From assembly GCA_024398815.1 (NCBI GenBank), contig JAKSIL010000014.1, positions 17,128 through 81,127 on the forward strand: DNA of 64,000 nt. The letters are read 5' to 3'. A program made the position numbers and the translations under genes. The notes below the pieces were generated by a model that was not told the origin of the DNA, did no database searches, and saw only the letters and a list, made by a program, of their open reading frames with translations. This DNA comes from Fibrobacter sp. Its GTDB lineage: Bacteria; Fibrobacterota; Fibrobacteria; Fibrobacterales; Fibrobacteraceae. Shown here in pieces: positions 16,913 to 24,106 of the stretch (the first letter of the stretch is position 1; every line of letters begins with the position of its first letter).

Positions 16913-19112
16913 TTTCGCTCGTATTCTTCGCAATAGCTATCTTCGATATGTCTCGGTGGCAGGCCTCCTTTTAGGCGCTGTCGCCTGTTCCAATAATACT
17001 GATGAAGAACTTGCTGGTGGAACCGAGGCTGAATCTACAATTGCTTTGCAGGTACAGCTGGCCGACGGTAAGCCCGCTGCACGTACCCGTGTGCGCATTT
17101 TGCCCGATAGCTATTTGTCCGATGGCATGGATTCACTCCAGTGGGCGGAAACCGATGAAAATGGCCGCATTGAATTTGCGAACATGGAATCGGGTTCGTA
17201 CATGGTCGAAGCTCGCCGCGTTGAAAAATCCAAGGCTTCCGGAGCTGTTCTTGGCCTTGATTTTGTTGAAGGACAGGGTTCCGTGGTCGATACTGTGAGC
17301 CTCGAAAAACTTTCGACTATCGAAGGCTTTGTGGCTACTGGACAAGGACCTTCTGTTATTCGTATTCCTGGTCTTGATCGCTTCGTGGTTCCCGACAGTA
17401 CGGGTCATTTTGTGTTGGATTCTCTGCCGCCAGGTGATTTCGAAGTCTATGTCGAAAGCCGTTCAAATCGAGGTTCCGTAAAGATTTTGGCGTCTTCGGG
17501 TGAAAAAGTGCCTGCGATGAACCTTGGTTCGACCCGTGGTTTCTTGGCGGAAAATTTTGAGTCGCTTGACGGTCGTTCGGCAACGGGTGAATTTCTAGGC
17601 GATGGCTGGTGGTACACGATGGGTGAAGAAGACGAAAGACTGTTGCCGCTTCTGGATTCATCGCTTGTAAAAAAATATTTTGGCCGTGCAGAGTGCGCTT
17701 CGGGCGGTTGTGCTCGCGTTACGGATAAACTTGGTTTCATGCTTGGCCTGTACAAAACCGATTACAAAATTTCTGAACTCGATACTCTGATGTTCTCGGC
17801 CCGTGGCTCGGGTAAACTTACGATATCCTTGTTCTATGGCGATTCCAACGAAACGCAGAAGGGCCGTTCCTACGAAGTGAAACTCTCGAAGGTGTGGCAG
17901 GGCTATGCCATTGCGACATCCGAGATGAAAACCTTTGGCGGTGCAGGTTCTTCGCTGATTGTGAGCCGCGTGGAATTCTCCGTGTCGAATGGGGATACGG
18001 CGTTTGTTGACGACGTGCTCCTGGGCGGGGTGAATGAAAGCGTTCTCAAGTCGGTCGCCGTGGCGAACGAGAAAGAACGCAGCGCCTATCCGACGGACTG
18101 GAACGATCACGATGCTTTGCTCAAGCAGGTGACCGGGTATGCTTCGGGAATTCGCGGCGGAGCTGGCGTTGTCGGCAGTACCGAAAACGAAGGCGAAATT
18201 TGCGTCGTTACTACGACCGAGGATTATCTGTTTGTCGAAGATACCTCGTATATCGATGATACGACCATGGTTGTTTCTGTAACGGCGGAACATGTGCCCG
18301 GCTCCTTGAGGGAATGCGCTTATAGGGAAGGCCCTACATGGATTGTATTTGAAAATAGTGGCACTTATGAATTGCTCAACCCCTTGCGCATCAAGCCGAA
18401 TAAGACTATTGATGGCCGTGGGCGCAATATTCGCATCACCGGTCTTGGAATCGCTACGGATTCTACATACAACTTAATCTTTGAAAACATCACGTTTACT
18501 GACCCTGCAATAACATCGCAAGATTCTCTTAGCCGCAGAGCCCTTTCCGTACATAACCGTTCCGACTACGTCTGGATGGACCATTGTACTTTCGAAGAAT
18601 ACCCATTGGTGGAAGTCGACGTGAAGCGCAATTCCGACCACGTGACTATTTCATGGTCCAAGTTCAACAATGCCGAAACGGCGATTCTCTTTGGCTTGGA
18701 ACCCGACCGCACTAAAGAAGATAGCCAACGCTTGACCCTTCATCACAATTACTTTGTGAACTTGAGCTATAATGGAATGTATGCCCGTGGCGGTAAATTG
18801 CATGCGTACAACAACTTCTTCGACAACATTGAAAGAACAGGGATCGAATGCACCGATTCCGCATACTGCTACATTGAAAATAACATTTTCAACATTGAAA
18901 CCCCGGTGATACCCTACAGAAAGACAGATGATGATGGAGTGCCAGTGGATTCGACCCGCGGTTCCGTCCTTATGCAAGGCGACTGGTTCGTGAACGGTGG
19001 TGAGGAATTAGAGGGACATGCTAGAGGGTATGTGCCAAGTTACAAGGTCTCCGTTGACGAAGCCGACATCGATTTGATGTGGAAAATTAAGGAACAGGCT
19101 GGTCCGCGATAA
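16905..19112 (+). CDS. PL1-fold pectate-lyase-like lipoprotein
   Basis: A 735-residue outer-surface lipoprotein with a parallel beta-helix of the pectate lyase 1 family. The lipobox is AVAC (after LLLGAV), then SNNTDEE. Residues about 45-130 look like a carboxypeptidase-regulatory-like beta-sandwich; a second beta-rich region spans about 205-385. The lyase domain begins near 415 (GIRGGAGVVGST) and includes NKTIDGRGRNIRI, VWMDHC, SDHVTISWSKF and LHAYNNFFDN. The position of the catalytic arginine of PelC-type lyases appears to be Asn623 (NGMYARGG; Arg628 matches a second conserved Arg), and the first calcium-ligand Asp also seems replaced. Start chosen at 16905 after AAGGGGGTGAAA; it overlaps the previous gene by 8 bases. 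Confidence 0.83.
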   Translation: MLNFARILRNSYLRYVSVAGLLLGAVACSNNTDEELAGGTEAESTIALQVQLADGKPAARTRVRILPDSYLSDGMDSLQWAETDENGRIEFANMESGSYMVEARRVEKSKASGAVLGLDFVEGQGSVVDTVSLEKLSTIEGFVATGQGPSVIRIPGLDRFVVPDSTGHFVLDSLPPGDFEVYVESRSNRGSVKILASSGEKVPAMNLGSTRGFLAENFESLDGRSATGEFLGDGWWYTMGEEDERLLPLLDSSLVKKYFGRAECASGGCARVTDKLGFMLGLYKTDYKISELDTLMFSARGSGKLTISLFYGDSNETQKGRSYEVKLSKVWQGYAIATSEMKTFGGAGSSLIVSRVEFSVSNGDTAFVDDVLLGGVNESVLKSVAVANEKERSAYPTDWNDHDALLKQVTGYASGIRGGAGVVGSTENEGEICVVTTTEDYLFVEDTSYIDDTTMVVSVTAEHVPGSLRECAYREGPTWIVFENSGTYELLNPLRIKPNKTIDGRGRNIRITGLGIATDSTYNLIFENITFTDPAITSQDSLSRRALSVHNRSDYVWMDHCTFEEYPLVEVDVKRNSDHVTISWSKFNNAETAILFGLEPDRTKEDSQRLTLHHNYFVNLSYNGMYARGGKLHAYNNFFDNIERTGIECTDSAYCYIENNIFNIETPVIPYRKTDDDGVPVDSTRGSVLMQGDWFVNGGEELEGHARGYVPSYKVSVDEADIDLMWKIKEQAGPR

Positions 19113-19131
19113 CGGACTGTCTGTTTTTTTT
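19111..19131 (+). terminator. Short hairpin with T-run after the PL1 gene
   Basis: AACGGA / TCTGTT (one G-U pair, 3-base loop) is followed immediately by a run of T's. It starts within the stop codon of the PL1 gene and would end that transcript. The stem is short, so strength is uncertain. Confidence 0.5.
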
Positions 19132-19172
19132 CTAAATTCAAGACAAGTTACTTGTTTTGAAATGGATTTTAT

Positions 19173-20366
19173 ATGAAAAAGGCTTTTTTTGTGGCTTGCT
19201 CCGTTGCCTTGATTTTTGCGGCCTGCGGAGATGATAGCTCCACGTCGGCTGGCGTTGATAAAGGTTCTTCGTCGAAAAAGGGTGATTCCCCTTACTGCGT
19301 TGTAAAGAAGATGAGTGACGGAGCCTCCATGGAAGTCTATGAACCAGGTATAGGTTGGGGCGAAAGCGGCATAAGGTATAGCGGCAGCAAAGCCATTTCC
19401 TTTGTGAACCAGACATTTGAAACCTCCGCTTCTGAGAGCAGGGAAAAGTGCGAAGAACTCGAAGACCAGTCAGACATGTTTGACGAAGGCTCCTTCTCTT
19501 GCAGCTCTAAAGGATATTCTTTTACTATAACGCTCCCTAAAAGTCAGGCGAACGACCTGGAGGAAGTCCTTGAAGAAATGAAGGATGATTGCAAAGATCT
19601 CAAGGAAGATTGGGCAGAGGCGTATAAGAGCTCCTCTTCCGTATCGAATGCGAAGTCTTCGTCCAGTTCGAATGCGAAGTCCTCGTCCAGCACGCCTTCG
19701 GATATTCCGTATAGCACAGAGTCTTTTGTCGTAAATCCCGATTTTGGATTTTCTAGTTCCGAAGGGGAATCTTCCCGCAAAATTCATGATGAAAAATTTG
19801 ATGCGATGGACCTTGCACCGGAAGCTCTCGAGACCGACGAAAACACTTTGTACTTTGAGGATTTTGACGGCAATATTCTGTGCATCTATCCTGATTCCAT
19901 CTATATGACGGGGGCCGTTTTGGATGAGAACTTGTCTGCAGGAACTCTGGAGTTCTTTTTTAGACCTCACGAAGATTTCTTCGGCAAAACTAGCGTTTTG
20001 ATTGGTAACGACGGTGCGCGACTCCTCGTTTACTATGATAGGGGTAATCTTATTTTGATGATGAACAAGACAAATGTGTTTCGCTATGTTTCGGATGTGG
20101 CCAATGTCAAAAAAGATTGGAATTATGTACAAGTTAAGTGGAATGCTGAAGTGGCTTCGCTGTACCTGAACAACGAAAAAGTGGGCGAGATGGACTTGCT
20201 TGGCGGTTACGAGGCTTCTAGCCGCTATGGCGAGCAGGAACTGGTGATTGGTTACAAGAGCGATTGTTGCATGTCGGGGGCGGGTTATTTTAACTCTATG
20301 ACAACCTCGGCGGACTTCGGGCCGATTAAAATCTCCGTGCCTGGCTCGGAAAATGTAACTCCTTGA
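19173..20366 (+). CDS. Lipoprotein with LamG/concanavalin-like C-terminal domain
   Basis: A 397-residue surface lipoprotein of unknown exact role. The signal peptide ends in FAAC (Cys18) followed by GDDSSTS, like other lipoproteins in this window. A cysteine-containing N-terminal domain (about 40-140) is followed by a Ser-rich linker with a repeated SNAKSSSS unit (about 160-178). The C-terminal domain (about 235-390) looks like a LamG/concanavalin-A-like lectin or glucanase fold (LSAGTLEFFFRPHEDFFG, KKDWNYVQVKWNAEVASLYLN). It may bind polysaccharide; no catalytic motif is seen. It sits downstream of the pectin genes after a terminator-like hairpin, so it is probably a separate unit. Confidence 0.7.
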   Translation: MKKAFFVACSVALIFAACGDDSSTSAGVDKGSSSKKGDSPYCVVKKMSDGASMEVYEPGIGWGESGIRYSGSKAISFVNQTFETSASESREKCEELEDQSDMFDEGSFSCSSKGYSFTITLPKSQANDLEEVLEEMKDDCKDLKEDWAEAYKSSSSVSNAKSSSSSNAKSSSSTPSDIPYSTESFVVNPDFGFSSSEGESSRKIHDEKFDAMDLAPEALETDENTLYFEDFDGNILCIYPDSIYMTGAVLDENLSAGTLEFFFRPHEDFFGKTSVLIGNDGARLLVYYDRGNLILMMNKTNVFRYVSDVANVKKDWNYVQVKWNAEVASLYLNNEKVGEMDLLGGYEASSRYGEQELVIGYKSDCCMSGAGYFNSMTTSADFGPIKISVPGSENVTP

Positions 20367-20393
20367 TGCTCAAATAATTAGTTCATTTTATAT

Positions 20394-20432
20394 GGCGTCG
20401 GGCTTTTTACCGGTGCCTTATTTTTTGTTTTT
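20394..20432 (+). terminator. Intrinsic terminator after the LamG-like lipoprotein gene
   Basis: GGCGTCGG (20394-20401) pairs with CCGGTGCC (20410-20417) using two G-U pairs, with an 8-base loop, followed by TTATTTTTTGTTTTT. It separates the lipoprotein gene from glyA. Confidence 0.7.
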
Positions 20433-20503
20433 GGAGCAAAATTGCCTTTAATGTTCCAGTAGAATTAACTATTTTTTACACGCAAAAATTACAAGGAGCT
20501 AAA

Positions 20504-21787
20504 ATGCTTAAATCTACTCTGCAACAGACCGATCCGGCCATTTATAACATCATCCAGAAGGAAGCCGAACGCCAGGAATATGGCATCGAACTTATCGCTT
20601 CCGAAAACTATACCTCCAAAGCCGTGATGGAAGCCATGGGCTCCGTCCTCACCAACAAGTACAGCGAAGGCTACGTTGGCAAGCGCTACTACGGTGGTAA
20701 CGAAGTTATCGATGAAATGGAAGCTTTGGCCATCGATCGTTGCAAGCAGCTCTTTGGTTGCGACCACGTGAACATCCAGCCGCTTTCCGGTTCTCCGGCA
20801 AACGCCGCTGTGTACTTCGCAGTCCTCAAGCCGGGTGACAAGGTCCTCGGCCTCAAGCTCGACCACGGTGGACATCTTTCTCACGGCCATCCGGTGAACT
20901 TCTCCGGCATGCTCTACAACTTCGTCCAGTACGAAGTCGATGAAAAGACCGGCCGCATCGACATGGACAAGGTCCGCGAAATCGCCCTCAAGGAAAAGCC
21001 GAAGATGATTCTCGCCGGTTTCTCCGCCTACAGCCGCAACCTCGACTGGAAGCGCTTCAAGGAAATCGCCGACGAAGTTGGCGCCCTCACCATGGCTGAC
21101 ATTTCCCACGTCGCTGGCCTCATCGCCGGTAAGGCTATCGAATCCCCGGTGCCGTACTTCGACATCGTGACGACCACCACCCACAAGACCCTCCGTGGCC
21201 CGCGTTCCGCTATCATTATGTGCAAGGACCGCATGATCCAGAAGATGGTCAAGGGCGAAATGAAGGAAGTCTCCCTCGCGAAAGAAATCGACAAGGGCGT
21301 GTTCCCGGGCATGCAGGGTGGCCCGCATGACCACATTAACGCCGGTAAGGCCGTTGCATTCCTTGAAGCTTTGCAGCCGGAATTCCAGACCTATGCCAAG
21401 AACATCATCAAGAACATGCAGGCTATGGCCGATGAACTGATGAAGCGCGGCTACAAGATCATTTCCGACGGTACCGACAACCACCTTGTTGTGATTGACA
21501 TGACCTCCAAGGGCGTTACCGGCAAGGAAGCCGAAGTCGCTCTCGAAAAGGTCGGCATCTCTACGAGCCGTTCTACGATTCCGTTCGACCCGCGCAAGCC
21601 GATGGATCCGTCCGGCCTCCGTATCGGTGCTGCCGCTATCACGACCCGCGGTTTCGACGAAGCCGATTCCCGCAAGGTTGGCGACATCATTGACCGCACC
21701 GTGCAGAACAAGGACAACGACGAAGCCCTCAAGGCCATCCGTCAGGAAATCATCGAACTCTGCAAGAAGCATCCGCTTTATAAATAA
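20504..21787 (+). CDS. glyA: Serine hydroxymethyltransferase
   Basis: PLP enzyme that interconverts serine and glycine and supplies one-carbon units to folate; cytoplasmic. At 427 residues it has normal length. Clear family motifs are IELIASENYTSKAVMEA, YSEGYVGKRYYGGNEVID, LSGSPANAAVYFA, the PLP lysine Lys228 in TTTHKTLRGPR, and FPGMQGGPHDH. The ATG is preceded by AAGGAG. Codon use is strongly biased to C- and G-ending codons, as expected for a highly expressed gene. It is flanked by a terminator on each side, so it is probably monocistronic. Confidence 0.98.
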   Translation: MLKSTLQQTDPAIYNIIQKEAERQEYGIELIASENYTSKAVMEAMGSVLTNKYSEGYVGKRYYGGNEVIDEMEALAIDRCKQLFGCDHVNIQPLSGSPANAAVYFAVLKPGDKVLGLKLDHGGHLSHGHPVNFSGMLYNFVQYEVDEKTGRIDMDKVREIALKEKPKMILAGFSAYSRNLDWKRFKEIADEVGALTMADISHVAGLIAGKAIESPVPYFDIVTTTTHKTLRGPRSAIIMCKDRMIQKMVKGEMKEVSLAKEIDKGVFPGMQGGPHDHINAGKAVAFLEALQPEFQTYAKNIIKNMQAMADELMKRGYKIISDGTDNHLVVIDMTSKGVTGKEAEVALEKVGISTSRSTIPFDPRKPMDPSGLRIGAAAITTRGFDEADSRKVGDIIDRTVQNKDNDEALKAIRQEIIELCKKHPLYK

Positions 21788-21914
21788 GTTGTTCGTATCG
21801 CGTCACCCTGGAGCCGAAGGCGACGGGGCCCACGACGAACCCATCGCACAGTCATCCTGACGAAAGTCAGGACCAGACTTCCAAGTAGCGTCATCCCCGC
21901 GAGGGCGGGGATAC

Positions 21915-21948
21915 AAAAAATCCTCGGTTAACAGCCGAGGATTTTTTT
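21915..21948. terminator. Strong bidirectional terminator after glyA
   Basis: AAAAAATCCTCGG (21915-21927) pairs with CCGAGGATTTTTTT (21935-21948) around a TTAACAG loop; A-run and T-run on the two sides make it effective in both directions. Confidence 0.85.
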
Positions 21949-22200
21949 CGTATGAACATTTCTAACTCCGCCGCAGTCACCCTCGCGCAGCGGGGGCCCA
22001 TGACGAACCCATCGCAAAAACCGTCCAATCTCGTCACCCTCGCGCAACGCGCGGGGATCCATACACCCCCGTATTGCAAAGCTGCCGCAAAGTCATTTCA
22101 TGTTATAAAAAACTGTATGGATTCCCTCGGCACTCCGTGCCTCGAGAATGACTTTTTACACAATCAAGGTAACAATTTCCGGCAAAAATCAGTCTTATAG

Positions 22201-22267
22201 GTTGTAGGGGCTCCCGTACTTTTTGGAAGAGCCCCTGCCGCCGGGTGCGCGCCGCACCTGCAACAAC
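22201..22267 (+). ncRNA. Structured 5' leader of the Rpn gene (three-way-junction-like)
   Basis: Three nested pairings are visible: GTTGT (22201-22205) with ACAAC (22263-22267) as closing stem, AGGGGCTC (22206-22213) with GAGCCCCT (22229-22236), and GGTGCG (22244-22249) with CGCACC (22253-22258). The structure ends 18 bases before the Rpn ATG. I do not recognise it as a known riboswitch. It could regulate translation of a toxic nuclease, or simply be a repeat remnant. Confidence 0.4.
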
Positions 22268-22285
22268 TATCGAAATGGGTTATAA

Positions 22286-23335
22286 ATGAAACAATCCCAA
22301 GACAAAACCGTAAAAGAAGAAACCGCGGTTGACAATTACGCAGTATCGCTGGGCATCTCCCAGTCTGAACTCGACGCCCGCAGGGCGCAAATCCGCGAGG
22401 AAGTCAACTCGGCCAGGTACCTCGACCCGCGTTTCGACGCCGGCTTCAAAAAACTGCTCGGAACGAAGGACTCCCTCAGGAGTTTCTTGAACGGGGTGCT
22501 CGCGCCCATGAAAATTGCCAGCGTCGAGAGCCTCCTTTTCTCGAACGTCGAAATGAACCTCTACACCCCGGAGCACATGCAATTGCGCATGGACATCCGC
22601 GCGAAGACCGACAACGGTACGCATGTGGATGTAGAGATGCAGAAGGTGCCGCTGACATTCATCAAGGAACGCATTCTGCTGCAGGAGAGCGCGTTCGTCT
22701 GCGTCGCGAAGAAGGAGTACGACCAGGCCGTCACCGCAAAATACCCGTCCAACAGTGCCAGGGACCGTGCCATGCGCGAACGGTTCCGCTACGACATCCC
22801 GTACACATTCGCGATATGGATCTGCGACTTCAGCATCAACCCGGAGGACACTAGCGCCGAGGCAGGCAAGAAGGCGCAAAACTACCACGACTCGTGGCAC
22901 GTGTACAGCGACACCGAAGTCAAAAACGGCTCGCCCCTACCCGTCTGCGAAAAGATTAAGTATATTTTGATAGACCTAGGGAAGTTCAACAAAAGCTTCG
23001 AGGAACTCGAAAACGACGAGGACAGGTGGCTCTACCTGCTGAAAAACGCAGGCTCCGCGAAGGAGGAACTCCCAAAGTTCGGCGATGCCGCGTTGGACGA
23101 CGCGGTCGCGAGAATACGCATAAACGAAACTGACAGCGAAACAAAGGAGGCACAGGTGACTTGCAGAATGAGCGTTGAAGAACAGATCGGCAGACTCGCC
23201 ATGGCCTTCGTCGACGGCAAGGAAGAAGGGCGCAAGGAAGAGCGCGAAAAACTCGCCGCTGAAATCGCAGCCAAGGATGCTGAAAATCGCGAACTTAGAG
23301 CGCAGTTGAATTCGCTTTTGGCCCAAAAAGTGTGA
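22286..23335 (+). CDS. Rpn family PD-(D/E)XK nuclease (recombination-promoting nuclease/putative transposase)
   Basis: A 349-residue member of the Rpn/PDDEXK_2 family of DNA endonucleases linked to recombination and, more recently, phage defence. The start region RYLDPRFDAGFKKLLGTKDS (20 residues from about 49) and the core LRMDIRAKTDNG...VDVEMQ give the expected D...E-x-Q active-site pattern. The C-terminal quarter is a charged coiled-coil-like tail (EEGRKEEREKLAAEIAAKD) typical of the family. Inside the gene an in-frame GTG (codon 291, position 23156) sits five bases after AAAGGAGG, giving a 59-residue C-terminal product. The 3' third is duplicated downstream. Flanking repeats and a terminator suggest an accessory unit. 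Confidence 0.87.
   Translation: MKQSQDKTVKEETAVDNYAVSLGISQSELDARRAQIREEVNSARYLDPRFDAGFKKLLGTKDSLRSFLNGVLAPMKIASVESLLFSNVEMNLYTPEHMQLRMDIRAKTDNGTHVDVEMQKVPLTFIKERILLQESAFVCVAKKEYDQAVTAKYPSNSARDRAMRERFRYDIPYTFAIWICDFSINPEDTSAEAGKKAQNYHDSWHVYSDTEVKNGSPLPVCEKIKYILIDLGKFNKSFEELENDEDRWLYLLKNAGSAKEELPKFGDAALDDAVARIRINETDSETKEAQVTCRMSVEEQIGRLAMAFVDGKEEGRKEEREKLAAEIAAKDAENRELRAQLNSLLAQKV
23143..23335 (+). CDS. Possible internal ORF (RpnS-like C-terminal product) within the Rpn gene
   Basis: AAAGGAGG at 23143-23150 is a near-consensus Shine-Dalgarno, and an in-frame GTG at 23156-23158 follows after CACAG. Translation from it would give the last 59 residues of the nuclease (VTCRMSVEEQIGRL...), a charged coiled-coil without the catalytic domain. 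In enteric Rpn proteins such internally initiated C-terminal fragments are known to act as antitoxins to the full-length nuclease. The coordinates here include the ribosome-binding site. Expression is inferred from the signal only. Confidence 0.5.
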
Positions 23336-23367
23336 TTCCCCACATTTCAAATCCTTTCAACTTCCAT

Positions 23368-23397
23368 AAGCCCGGCATCCATTCGCTGGGCTTTTCC
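23368..23397 (+). terminator. Terminator after the Rpn gene
   Basis: AAGCCCGGC (23368-23376) with GCTGGGCTT (23385-23393), one G-U pair, 8-base loop, followed by TTCC. A related hairpin ends the downstream partial copy. Confidence 0.65.
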
Positions 23398-23434
23398 CTT
23401 CCAAACACAGGCCCTTGACTCGCAAAACATCGAA

Positions 23435-23845
23435 AAGTATATTTTGATAGACCTAGGGAAGTTCAACAAAAGCTTCGAGGAACTCGAAAACGACGAGGAC
23501 AGGTGGCTCTACCTGCTGAAAAACGCAGGCTCCGCGAAGGAGGAACTCCCAAAGTTCGGCGATGCCGCGTTGGACGACGCGGTCGCGAGAATACGCATAA
23601 ACGAAACTGACAGCGAAACAAAGGAGGCACAGGTGACTTGCAGAATGAGCGTTGAAGAACAGATCGGCAGACTCGCCATGGCCTTCGTCGACGGCAAGGA
23701 GGAAGGTCGTGCGGAAGGCCGCAAGGAAGAGCGCGAAAGACTTGCCGCTGAAATCGCAGCCAAGGATGCGAGCATTGCAGCCAAGGATGCTGAAAATCGC
23801 AAACTCAAGGCACAGTTGGAAGCTATTCTGGCCTCAAAGGCCTAA
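23435..23845 (+). pseudogene. Tandem partial copy of the Rpn gene 3' end; may encode a free C-terminal protein
   Basis: Bases 23435-23700 appear identical to 22958-23223 of the Rpn gene (offset 477). The copy lacks the whole nuclease domain, so as an Rpn it is a remnant. After the identical block the tail differs: GRAE is added and IAAKDAS is duplicated (KEEGRAEGRKEERE..., AAKDASIAAKDAENRK), ending LASKA. The only upstream start is a TTG at 23444 without a clear ribosome-binding site. The internal GTG at 23633 keeps AAAGGAGG (23620-23627) and would give a 70-residue coiled-coil product (23633-23845). It may therefore be expressed as a stand-alone C-terminal (antitoxin-like) protein. The unit has its own terminator. 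Confidence 0.65.
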
Positions 23846-23876
23846 CTTCCCGAAAATATTGCGTTTTAACATTTTC

Positions 23877-23904
23877 AAGCCCGACGCCAGTCGGGCTTTT
23901 TCTT
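23877..23904 (+). terminator. Strong terminator after the partial Rpn copy
   Basis: Perfect 9-bp stem AAGCCCGAC (23877-23885) / GTCGGGCTT (23890-23898) with a GCCA loop and a T-rich tail. It belongs to the duplicated unit: the sequence after it (TTTCCGAATGTAGGACCCTTGAC) resembles that after the first copy. Confidence 0.85.
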
Positions 23905-24106
23905 TCCGAATGTAGGACCCTTGACCAGACGATACGCTGGAGTGCTTTTGCGGCGACTCTCTGTGTCGCGTCACCCTGGAACAGTGCAACGCGTGGGGGG
24001 GGGCATACATCCTCGTATGGTAAAATGCCCCTCTAGTCCGTACCCCTGTGTTGTCTCTAAAATGCCATTTTATTATATTCTACATATATTAGGAATTTTC
24101 TCTACT

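Larger units (their letters stand above)
21788..22285. repeat. Repeat-rich spacer between glyA and the Rpn gene
   Basis: No gene is visible in these 498 bases. They hold interspersed palindromic units: CGTCACCCTGGAGCC-type at 21801-21849, a perfect TCCTGAC/GTCAGGA hairpin at 21855-21872, a CATCCCCGC/GCGGGGAT palindrome at 21890-21914, further CGTCACCCTCGCGCA-type units at about 21975-22015 and 22032-22075, and a GGATTCCCTCGGCACTCCGTGCC-like unit near 22115-22150. A 39-base stretch around 21999-22037 is nearly identical to one at 51092-51131. Terminator and leader structures are listed separately. Confidence 0.75.

Noticed and set aside
20489..21772. 427-codon open frame opposite glyA
   Set aside because: Same length as glyA and antisense to it; no signature, so a shadow.
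23921..24106. 62-codon N-terminal extension of ugd
   Set aside because: It translates repeat DNA; the canonical Rossmann start is at 24107.
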